Shown here piece by piece: positions 1 to 5,812 of a stretch of 5,980 nt of DNA (positions are counted from its first letter, which is position 1; each line of letters begins with the position of its first letter). A program made the translations under genes and the position numbers. Under the pieces are notes generated by a model. That model was not told where the DNA came from. It saw only the letters and a list, made by a program, of their open reading frames with translations, and searched no databases. The stretch lies in the NCBI GenBank assembly GCA_903906325.1, contig CAIVJV010000279.1:1-5980 (forward strand), in the 5' to 3' direction. The DNA comes from an uncultured Gemmatimonadota bacterium (lineage in GTDB: Bacteria > Gemmatimonadota > Gemmatimonadetes > Gemmatimonadales > Gemmatimonadaceae).

Positions 1-2
1 CG

Positions 3-485
3 TACTTCGTCCGGCACCCCACCGTCCAGCTCGACTCGATCGTCGCGACGATCAACGTGGATATGATCGGGCGTGGGCGCGCCGAGGATCTCCCCGGTGG
101 GGGCGATGACTTCGTGGGGGTGATCGGGTCGTACTTCGATTCCAAGGACCTGGGCGACCAGGTGAAGGCGACGAACGCCAAGCAGGGGAAGCCGCTCGCC
201 TTGGATTACAAGTTCGACGATCCCATCGCCTGGGCCGGCTACAACAACCTCTACGGGCGCAGCGATCACATCAACTACGCGCGGCAGGGGGTGCCGATCG
301 CCTTCTTCTTCACCGGGCTGCACGGGGATTACCACCAGCGCAGTGATGAGGCGGAGTTCATCGACTATCCGCACTATGCGCGGATCACGAACTTCCTGAA
401 GGACCTCACGGTGGATGTGGGGAACGGCCCGCGGCCGAAACTGAACGGGACGAAGCCGGCGCGCGCGCCGAAGCCGATCAGCTGA
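3..485 (+). CDS. M28-family zinc metallopeptidase, C-terminal part (5' end outside window)
   Basis: This is the C-terminal 160 residues of a zinc-dependent exopeptidase of family M28 (aminopeptidase or carboxypeptidase type). The frame is open from the left edge, so the gene starts upstream. The GTG at 57 is an internal Val codon, because coding similarity (the TINVDMIGR motif) runs through it. In M28 enzymes the Asp of this N-x-D-M-[IL]-G-R motif is a zinc ligand (fragment residue 20). Further on, YGRSDHINYARQGVP (fragment residues 84-98) is the usual S-D-H segment before the substrate pocket, and HGDYHQRSDE holds the last zinc ligand, His at fragment residue 111. The upstream His, the bridging Asp and the catalytic Glu pair lie outside the window. 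A Pro/Lys-rich tail of about 20 residues follows the catalytic domain. The protein is probably exported, but the signal region is not visible. Substrate specificity cannot be read from this part. Confidence 0.87.
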   Translation, partial: YFVRHPTVQLDSIVATINVDMIGRGRAEDLPGGGDDFVGVIGSYFDSKDLGDQVKATNAKQGKPLALDYKFDDPIAWAGYNNLYGRSDHINYARQGVPIAFFFTGLHGDYHQRSDEAEFIDYPHYARITNFLKDLTVDVGNGPRPKLNGTKPARAPKPIS

Positions 486-500
486 GTGGTGATGGGAGGG

Positions 501-524
501 GCGCGCGCTCAGCGGAGCGCGCGC
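501..524. terminator. GC-rich hairpin at convergent gene ends, possible bidirectional terminator
   Basis: There is a perfect 10-bp inverted repeat: GCGCGCGCTC at 501-510 and GAGCGCGCGC at 515-524, with a 4-nt AGCG loop. It begins 15 nt after the stop of the peptidase gene. Its loop and right arm cover the last codons and stop of the convergent pseudouridine synthase gene. Neither side has a U tract, so it does not meet the standard intrinsic terminator definition. The position between convergent genes suggests transcript end formation or 3'-end protection on both strands, which is inference. Confidence 0.4.
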
Positions 525-1228
525 ACCTCCGCCGGCGTCAGATGACGCCACCCCCCCTTGGGGAGTTCGCCCAGGGGGAGGGACCCGATGGCGATGCGGA
601 TGAGGCGTTTGGTCTCGAGCCCTTCCGCCACGAGCAATCGCCGGATCTGGCGATTCTTCCCTTCGTCCAAGACGATCTCCAACCAATGGCTGCTGCGGGA
701 GCCTTCGCGCAGCAGGGTGATCGACTTGGCGGTGAGACGTTCGCCGGTCTCGGGGTCGGTCACGCCGACCTGCAGCCGCTTGAGTCGCGCGGGGTCGTGG
801 CGCCCGGCGACCTGCACATGATAGGTCTTGTCGACGTGCGAGGCGGGATCGGTGAGATGCGCCCCCCAGGGGGTGTCGTTGGTGAGGAGGAGCAACCCTT
901 CGCTCGCCTGATCGAGGCGCCCCACCGGGCCGACGAAGGGGAGATCGCGCGGGAGGAGGTCATAGACCGTCGGGCGCCCCTGGGGATCCTTGCGCGTGGT
1001 GACGACACCGCGGGGTTTGTTCAGCGCGAGATGGATCTTGGTGGCGGCGGTGACCGGCTTCCCCTCCACCTCGAGCGCCGCTGACTCGGGGGTGATGCGG
1101 TGCATCGGGTCTCGCACCACGCGGCCATCGACGCGCACCTGCCCCGCGCGGATCACCCGCTCGGCTTCGCCCCGCGAACAGACCCCGAGCTTGGAGAGGG
1201 CGCGCGCGAGGGGGCTAGTTGGCGCCAC
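509..1228 (-). CDS. S4-domain rRNA pseudouridine synthase (RsuA/RluB/RluE family)
   Basis: This is a cytosolic enzyme that isomerises a specific uridine in rRNA to pseudouridine. The 239-residue protein has an N-terminal S4 RNA-binding domain (about residues 5-50: LARALSKLGVCSRGEAERVI, then G-x-V-x-V-D-G). The catalytic domain opens with LALNKPRG (residues 67-74). GRLDQASEGLLLLTND holds the catalytic Asp106. KTYHVQVAG (134-142) and EGKNRQIRRL (189-198) are the other family signatures. Length and order are normal for the family. The SEGLLLLT and HWLEIVLDEGKNRQIRR segments recall RluE, while the S4 domain recalls RsuA/RluB, so I give no symbol and no target uridine. The start is GTG at 1228, overlapping the upstream lipoprotein gene by 14 nt. 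A GAGGTGA about 12 nt upstream is a distant Shine-Dalgarno candidate, so translational coupling is likely. It is the last gene of the block. Confidence 0.93.
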   Translation of the reverse strand: MAPTSPLARALSKLGVCSRGEAERVIRAGQVRVDGRVVRDPMHRITPESAALEVEGKPVTAATKIHLALNKPRGVVTTRKDPQGRPTVYDLLPRDLPFVGPVGRLDQASEGLLLLTNDTPWGAHLTDPASHVDKTYHVQVAGRHDPARLKRLQVGVTDPETGERLTAKSITLLREGSRSSHWLEIVLDEGKNRQIRRLLVAEGLETKRLIRIAIGSLPLGELPKGGWRHLTPAEVRALR

Positions 1229-2606
1229 GGAAGGTGCCGGTCACCTCGCCCGCGATGGTGCGCATCGGGGTCAGGCGGTAGAGTCGCGTGAGCCTCCCGC
1301 CCGCGGTCAGGGTCCATACCACGGTGCCCGCGGCCGTCACCTCATGCGCGACGATCGGGCCGGTGGAGGCGCTCTGCCCCGCGAGCATCCCGAAGAGCGC
1401 GACGGTGTTCCCATTGCTGAGGCGCCGCGCCGAGCCGACGAGGGCGGCGTAGATGTCCGGGGAGGGGCGATACTCCCAGACCTTGGTCGCGGTCTTCGCG
1501 ACCGGATCGATCGCATACTCGATCGCGCGCGAGAAGGCGGGGCCGGGACGATCGAAGCCGTTGTCGAAGACGAGCACGCGCCCCGCCACCGGCTCCGAGA
1601 CATAGTGCTGCCCCCACGAGCGATCGGCCTCGGGGAGGGTGAGCGTCCCGGTGGGCCCGCCCAAGCGCCACTCGATGCGCGACCAATCGGGGGCGATCGA
1701 GATGATGTGGTCGGCGTTGCGGAGCGACATCACCACGTTCCCGCGCGGGCCGACGTTGATCCCGTTGCCATGCAGCCAGTTCCCCGGCGCGGATCGCGAC
1801 CCTCGGAGGGTGTTCCAATCGAGCTCGGTGAAGCTGCTCCACCGCTTCACGATCGCGTTCGATTCCGGGGTCCACTCCCAGAGCGCCTCGCCGACGATCG
1901 AGTCGGCGCCGACGCGTTGCGTCTCGTTGGCGATGAAGAGGATCGTGTTCCGTGGGGTGGCGATCACATCGTGATGGATGCGCCCGTACGGGGTGGGGAT
2001 CGTCGCGCTCGGATGGGGGAGACGGGTGACCTCCTCCCCCGCCGCGTTCTGCACCACGAGCCCATGCAGCGGATCCAGGAGGACGAACTGTCCGTTGGCG
2101 CGGCGCGTGGCGCCGAAGAGCGACCCCGAGGAGATCGGGAGATGCCCGACGATCCGTCCCTCCTCGACCATCACGAGCCCCGCGAGTCCGGTGGCGCTCG
2201 TGATCTCGATCACCGCGACGGGCTCGGTCGGCGTCCCGGTCGCGGTGAAGGTCGCCGCGGCGAGATTCGGCGGCAGCGCGCCGATCTCCAGCGAGGTGCG
2301 CAGCGGCGCGGCGTTCGACCCCTCGACCTGCGCCTCGAGCGTATAGCTCGTGTTCGCGCGGAGCCGCGTGACCACGAAGCGATGCGTGAGCGAGAGTGAA
2401 TCGCCGAGGAGGGTGAGGACCGGGGTCCCGGGGGCGCCCCAGGTGAGTCGCGCGCGGCCCGGCTCGGCGAGCGTCACCGTCACGATCCGCGCGAGCGGAT
2501 TCACCGTGGTCGCGGCGACGATCGAGAGGATCTGCGGATCGTCGGACTTGGTGGGGGTGTCGCAGGCCGCGAGGAGCGCGAGGAGGGCAAACCACCGCCG
2601 ACGCAT
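1215..2606 (-). CDS. Arylsulfotransferase (ASST)-like lipoprotein
   Basis: This is a 463-residue predicted lipoprotein resembling bacterial arylsulfate sulfotransferases, periplasmic beta-propeller enzymes that move a sulfuryl group between phenols through a sulfo-histidine intermediate. The signal peptide MRRRWFALLALLAAC carries a lipobox with Cys15. Residues 25-105 look like the family's small N-terminal beta domain (VNPLARIVTVTLAEPG). The propeller follows and keeps counterparts of the active-site residues known in E. coli ASST: RIHHDV (His211/His212), NWLHGNGINV (His279, Asn281), MSLRNADH (Arg296) and QHYVSEPVAGRVLVFDNG (His334, aligned by motif with the nucleophilic His). SARRLSNGNT (392-401) is another family signature. 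Cys15 is the only cysteine, so the disulfide of E. coli ASST is absent. I chose ATG 2606 over the longer GTG 2657 because it places the lipobox correctly and makes a 1-nt TGATG overlap with the upstream stop. Actual sulfotransferase activity is inferred; related proteins may only bind ligand. Confidence 0.77.
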   Translation of the reverse strand: MRRRWFALLALLAACDTPTKSDDPQILSIVAATTVNPLARIVTVTLAEPGRARLTWGAPGTPVLTLLGDSLSLTHRFVVTRLRANTSYTLEAQVEGSNAAPLRTSLEIGALPPNLAAATFTATGTPTEPVAVIEITSATGLAGLVMVEEGRIVGHLPISSGSLFGATRRANGQFVLLDPLHGLVVQNAAGEEVTRLPHPSATIPTPYGRIHHDVIATPRNTILFIANETQRVGADSIVGEALWEWTPESNAIVKRWSSFTELDWNTLRGSRSAPGNWLHGNGINVGPRGNVVMSLRNADHIISIAPDWSRIEWRLGGPTGTLTLPEADRSWGQHYVSEPVAGRVLVFDNGFDRPGPAFSRAIEYAIDPVAKTATKVWEYRPSPDIYAALVGSARRLSNGNTVALFGMLAGQSASTGPIVAHEVTAAGTVVWTLTAGGRLTRLYRLTPMRTIAGEVTGTFRGAN

Positions 2607-3319
2607 CAGAGCACCCCCGGAATGAGCCACCAGCTCCGCGCGCGATACGCCGCCCACTCGGGATAGCGTGCGAGCGAGGCCTCCTTCATCACCATGTTCG
2701 GTACGAAGACGCCGAGCCAGACCCAGGCGAGGATCGCCGCGGGGATCCAGTGCCAGACGACGAGGGCGAAGCTCCCGTAGATCAGCATCTCCCCCAGATA
2801 GTTCGGGTGCCGGATGTAGCGGTGCACCCCGTCGGTGATGAGCTGCCTCCGCTCCCGCAGGGTGAAGTACTTCTGCGCGTCGGCGGCGATCATGAGCGCC
2901 ACGCCGAGCACACAGAGCGAGGTGCAGAGCGCGAGCCAGACCGGCTCAGCGAGGGGATAGCGCGGGACGACGCGCCCCGAGAGGAGGAGCCACCCCATCA
3001 CCCAGTAGGGGCCGAGCACGAAGCAGAACGCGGCGAGTCCGCCGGCGATGGTGACGCGCACCTGCCACTTGGGATCGGGGAAGGCGACGTCCTTGAGCAG
3101 CCAGACGAGGCCGTAGCTCCCATGCAGGGCGAGGTAGGTCCAGGCCGGCGCCCCGGTGGCGCCGTAGTACCAGAGGCAGGCGCCGAGGACGAGGAAGGTC
3201 GCCCCCTTCTGCAGATTGATGACCGTCGCGAAGCGCCAGGGGCGCGGCCCGCCGGCGAGGTCCTCCGAGGCGTGGCGCGCCCAGCGCTGGAGCGCGGCGG
3301 CCCAGCGCGGCGCGCTCAT
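2606..3319 (-). CDS. Polytopic membrane protein, DUF1295/isoprenylcysteine methyltransferase-like
   Basis: This is a 237-residue integral membrane protein. Hydrophobic stretches lie at about residues 39-54, 60-76, 88-113, 126-147 and 178-207, the last long enough for one or two helices. The C-terminal third carries the signature of the DUF1295/steroid 5-alpha-reductase-C/ICMT superfamily: ADAQKYFTLRERRQL, then GVHRYIRHPNYLGEMLIYGS with RHPNYLGE at 170-177, then VMKEASLARYPEWAAYRAR with Lys212-Glu213. In ICMT and PEMT-type methyltransferases the RHP..xG.. segment and the later Glu contribute to S-adenosylmethionine binding, while other members are NADPH-dependent reductases, so the reaction is not determined here. 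Known methyl acceptors in the wider fold are lipids, sterols and C-terminal cysteines. The ATG at 3319 overlaps the upstream stop as ATGA, and the gene ends in a 1-nt overlap with the lipoprotein gene. There is no clear Shine-Dalgarno, which suggests translation by coupling. Confidence 0.72.
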   Translation of the reverse strand: MSAPRWAAALQRWARHASEDLAGGPRPWRFATVINLQKGATFLVLGACLWYYGATGAPAWTYLALHGSYGLVWLLKDVAFPDPKWQVRVTIAGGLAAFCFVLGPYWVMGWLLLSGRVVPRYPLAEPVWLALCTSLCVLGVALMIAADAQKYFTLRERRQLITDGVHRYIRHPNYLGEMLIYGSFALVVWHWIPAAILAWVWLGVFVPNMVMKEASLARYPEWAAYRARSWWLIPGVL

Positions 3320-3993
3320 GGCCAGAGGCGGTACGCCCCGATCGTCGCGATGATCCCGCCGAGCATCGCCGTCATCACGGCGACCCCGGCGTAGAGGCGC
3401 GTGAGGGCCTCGTACTTGCTCTGGTTGATCTTCGCGAGGGTGTAGACCTGATCGGCGAGCTCGGTCTGCAGGTTGTCCATCCGGAGCTCGTCCCAGACGC
3501 GGCGGTAGTTCTCGCGGCTGCGCGCGACCACGTCGCCATAGAAGAGGACGCGCATCGAGGTGGCGGGCTGGATCACCGAGGGGAGCGAGGCCTCCGGCGG
3601 GATGACGATCCCGCGCGGGCGAAGGGCATCGATCGCCTGCCAGATGTAGTAGATGGTCCCGATCACGTAGGCGCCGATCTCCAGATGGATCACCGTCGCC
3701 CAGGGGCCGACCTTGGGGAGGAGGTTCTCCCCCCCGCGCACGAAGAGGAGGAGCGCCACGGCATTGAGCACGCTGATGATCACCAGCGCGAAGCGCGCCT
3801 TCTTGTCCCCCATCTCGATGAGGTCCTGCGTGGCGCGGAAGGCGTTGTAGAGGGCCTTGTAGCGCGACTCGGGATCGAGGCGCCCGCGCGCCTCCTCGAG
3901 CTTGCGGGACTCCTTCTCGCGGCGCCGCGCCTCCTTCTCCTCCTCGGTCTCGCCGAGGGGGGTGGGCGGGGTCAGGGCGGATGGGGAGGTCAT
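3316..3993 (-). CDS. Three-helix membrane protein with Pycsar effector-like (PycTM/DUF5706) domain
   Basis: This is a 225-residue protein. Residues 15-45 are highly charged (TEEEKEARRREKESRKLEEA), probably a cytosolic helix or coiled coil. The rest follows the layout I recall for the Pycsar effector domain: a helix ending in IEMGDKKA (Asp63, Lys65, Ala66) that leads into TM1 (about 67-85), TM2 (about 100-120) ending in DALRPRG, then FYGDVVARSRENYRRVWDEL (151-170), ADQVYTLAKINQSKYEALTR (180-199) and TM3 (about 200-220). In characterised Pycsar systems such a membrane protein is triggered by cCMP or cUMP from a neighbouring PycC cyclase and damages the inner membrane during phage infection. No cyclase is present in this window, so a defence role is not shown. 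Family assignment is by motif pattern from memory; the gene itself is secure. It is first in the four-gene block, with ATG 3993 about 7 nt after a good -10 box, and overlaps the next gene by 4 nt. Confidence 0.62.
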   Translation of the reverse strand: MTSPSALTPPTPLGETEEEKEARRREKESRKLEEARGRLDPESRYKALYNAFRATQDLIEMGDKKARFALVIISVLNAVALLLFVRGGENLLPKVGPWATVIHLEIGAYVIGTIYYIWQAIDALRPRGIVIPPEASLPSVIQPATSMRVLFYGDVVARSRENYRRVWDELRMDNLQTELADQVYTLAKINQSKYEALTRLYAGVAVMTAMLGGIIATIGAYRLWP

Positions 3994-4000
3994 GGGGTGT

Positions 4001-4006
4001 ATTCTA
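4001..4006 (-). promoter_or_regulatory. Candidate -10 element of the four-gene operon
   Basis: On the minus strand the sequence reads TAGAAT, one mismatch from TATAAT, and it is the most AT-rich spot in the divergent region. It ends 7 nt before the ATG at 3993, so transcription would begin at or within a few bases of the start codon. No Shine-Dalgarno lies between them (ACACCCC), which fits a leaderless mRNA. A -35 element is not convincing; the best candidate at proper spacing, near 4023-4029, begins with TT only. Confidence 0.4.
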
Positions 4007-4038
4007 CCACCGCCGGGGCGGGGCGGAACGGGGCGCGG

Positions 4039-4044
4039 TACATT
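4039..4044 (+). promoter_or_regulatory. Weak candidate -10 element of the amidohydrolase gene
   Basis: TACATT matches TATAAT at four of six positions and lies 29 nt before the ATG at 4074. It would give a leader of roughly 20-25 nt. No -35 element is visible in the G-rich stretch before it, and no Shine-Dalgarno precedes the ATG (preceding bases CCCTCCTC). It is proposed mainly because it is the only AT-richer hexamer between the divergent operon promoter and this gene. Confidence 0.2.
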
Positions 4045-4073
4045 CGCGGGAGCGACCCTTCACCGCCCTCCTC

Positions 4074-5777
4074 ATGCCGCGCACCCTCCTCCCTGCCCTC
4101 CTCGCCCTCGCCGCCGCCTGTGCCCCGGCGCGGCCCCCCGCCACCGGACCGGTCGGCGCGCCCGCCTACGACCTCGTGATCGAGAACGGCCGGATCGTCG
4201 ACGGCACCGGGGCCGCCTGGTTCTACGGCGACCTCGCCATCCGCGGCGACCGGATCGCGGGGATCGGCCCGCGGGGCGCCTTCCGCGACGCCGGTGCCGC
4301 GCAGCGCGTGGACGCGACCGGTCAGGTGGTCGCGCCCGGCTTCATCGACATCCAGGCGCACTCGCTCTACCACTACCTCCGCGGCAACGGGCTCGCGCTC
4401 TCCATGGTGATGCAGGGGATCACGACCGCGATCCACGGCGAGGGGTCCTCCTATGCCCCGGTGAACGATCGGATCCTCGCCGCGGAGTCGGACACCGCGA
4501 TGCGGCGCATCCTCAGGGCCTTCGCCGGGCCGCGCGGGTTCTCCGACTGGCTCGACTACATGGTCGCGCGTGGGGCGTCGCAGAACATCGGCTCCTTCCT
4601 GGGCGATGGCACGCTCCGCCAATACGTGAAGGGGGAGGAGGCGGGGGCGCTCACCCCCGCCGAGCGGGACACCGCGCGGGCGATGGTCGGGCGCGCGATG
4701 CGCGATGGGGCGTTCGGGATCGCGAGCGCGCTCATCTATCCGCCCAACACCTACGCGAGCACCGAGGAGTTGATCGACGCCGCGCGGGCGATGGCGCCGT
4801 ACGGCGGGGTGTACATCACGCACATGCGGAGCGAGGGGGACAAGTTCCTCGAGGCGATGGACGAGGCGCTGCGGATCGGGCGCGAGGGGGGCGTCCCGGT
4901 GGAGATCTATCACCTCAAGGCGAGCGGCCCGCGCAACTGGCCCAAGATGCCGCTCGCGATCGCGAAGATCGACTCGGCGCGCGCGGCCGGCCAAGATGTG
5001 CAGGCCAACATGTATCTCTATCCGGCGGGCGGGAACTCCTTCGCGAGTTGTATCCCACCGAAATACGCGGAAGGGGGCAAGCTCCTAGAGCGGCTGCAGG
5101 ATCGGTCGCTCCGCGCGACGATGGTCGCGGAGATGCAGCAGCGCGACGCCGGCTATGAGAACCTCTGTGAGATCGCGGGGCCCGAGGGCGTCATGGTCGT
5201 CGGCTTCCGGAAGCCGGAGTTCCAGCGCTTCGAGGGGAAGCGGCTCTCAGAGATCGCGGCCGCGCTCGGCCTCTCCTGGCCTGAGGCGATCATCGACCTC
5301 AACGTGGCCGAGTCGCTCGGGCTCGGGGAGATCCTCTTCCTGATGAGCGAGGAGAACATGCGGCTCCAGCTGCGGCAGCCCTGGATGAAGTTCGGGACCG
5401 ATGCGAGCTCGCAGGATCCCGCGACGGCGCGGGGCTCCACGCACCCGCGCGCCTACGGCAACTTCCCGCGGATCTTCCGGAAGTACGTGCGCGAGGAGGG
5501 GGTGCTCACCCTCGAGGACGCGGTGCGGAAGGCGTCATCGGCGGTGGCGACGCGGCTCTCCCTCACCGATCGTGGCGTGCTCAAGGTGGGGCTCAAGGCC
5601 GATGTGATCGTCTTCGATCCGGCGACGATCGCCGACCTGGCGACCTTCGAGCAGCCGCATCAGCTCTCGGTCGGGGTGCGGGACGTGTTCGTGAACGGGG
5701 TCGCGGTGGTGCGCGGGGGCACACACACCGGGGCGAAGCCGGGCCAGGTGGTTCGCGGCCCGGGGTATCGGCCCTAG
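4074..5777 (+). CDS. N-acyl-D-amino-acid deacylase-like amidohydrolase, predicted lipoprotein
   Basis: This 567-residue metal-dependent amidohydrolase belongs to the D-aminoacylase group, which removes N-acyl groups from D-amino acids or cleaves related amides. The N-terminus MPRTLLPALLALAAAC has a lipoprotein-type signal with Cys16; the -3 residue is Ala rather than Leu, so the lipobox is slightly weak. The strand YDLVIENGRIVDGTGAAWFY (32-51) starts the small beta domain. PGFIDIQAHS (88-97) is the first metal motif, reading QAH (Gln94, His96) instead of HxH. TAIHGEGSS has Glu123 where classical D-aminoacylases have the metal-bridging Cys. YITHMRSEG (His250), IYHLKASG (His280) and KFGTDASS (Asp443) supply the remaining ligands and catalytic Asp. 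The end (GLKADVIVFDP, then VFVNGVAVVRGG) returns to the beta domain. ATG 4074 is chosen over in-frame ATG 3981 because only it gives a signal peptide and avoids overlap with the divergent operon. The natural substrate is unknown. Confidence 0.88.
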   Translation: MPRTLLPALLALAAACAPARPPATGPVGAPAYDLVIENGRIVDGTGAAWFYGDLAIRGDRIAGIGPRGAFRDAGAAQRVDATGQVVAPGFIDIQAHSLYHYLRGNGLALSMVMQGITTAIHGEGSSYAPVNDRILAAESDTAMRRILRAFAGPRGFSDWLDYMVARGASQNIGSFLGDGTLRQYVKGEEAGALTPAERDTARAMVGRAMRDGAFGIASALIYPPNTYASTEELIDAARAMAPYGGVYITHMRSEGDKFLEAMDEALRIGREGGVPVEIYHLKASGPRNWPKMPLAIAKIDSARAAGQDVQANMYLYPAGGNSFASCIPPKYAEGGKLLERLQDRSLRATMVAEMQQRDAGYENLCEIAGPEGVMVVGFRKPEFQRFEGKRLSEIAAALGLSWPEAIIDLNVAESLGLGEILFLMSEENMRLQLRQPWMKFGTDASSQDPATARGSTHPRAYGNFPRIFRKYVREEGVLTLEDAVRKASSAVATRLSLTDRGVLKVGLKADVIVFDPATIADLATFEQPHQLSVGVRDVFVNGVAVVRGGTHTGAKPGQVVRGPGYRP

Positions 5778-5782
5778 GGGCG

Positions 5783-5805
5783 GGGGCGGGGCGCCGCCCC
5801 GCCCC
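5783..5805. terminator. GC-rich hairpin between convergent genes, possible bidirectional terminator
   Basis: GGGGCGGGGC at 5783-5792 pairs perfectly with GCCCCGCCCC at 5796-5805 around a 3-nt GCC loop. It starts 6 nt after the amidohydrolase stop and ends 7 nt short of the end of the convergent DsrE-like gene, filling most of their 35-nt gap. There is no U tract on either side, so terminator function is inferred from position and stability. Confidence 0.5.
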
Positions 5806-5812
5806 GCTCCGC

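Noticed and set aside
57..59. GTG as the start of the M28 peptidase
   Set aside because: Family similarity begins upstream (the HPTVQLDSIVATINVDMIGR context is continuous) and the frame is open to the window edge, so this is an internal Val codon.
990..2399. Long plus-strand open frame opposite the lipoprotein gene
   Set aside because: The translation is dominated by Arg, Gly, Asp and Pro with no recognisable domain, and it lies opposite genes with clear family motifs. Such long antisense frames are expected in GC-rich DNA.
2607..2657. 17-residue extension of the ASST-like lipoprotein from GTG 2657
   Set aside because: It would overlap the upstream gene by about 50 nt and displace the Arg-rich start of the signal peptide. 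ATG 2606 makes a typical 1-nt stop/start overlap.
3981..4073. 31-residue N-terminal extension of the amidohydrolase from ATG 3981
   Set aside because: It would overlap the start of the divergent operon and bury the signal peptide. ATG 4074 gives a lipoprotein signal directly.
3990..4994. Minus-strand open frame opposite the amidohydrolase
   Set aside because: It has His/Arg/Pro-rich composition without motifs and is a compositional shadow of the coding strand.
3902..5158. Long plus-strand open frame overlapping the amidohydrolase in another frame
   Set aside because: The product is an Arg-rich low-complexity sequence, while the alternative frame encodes an amidohydrolase with all motifs in order.
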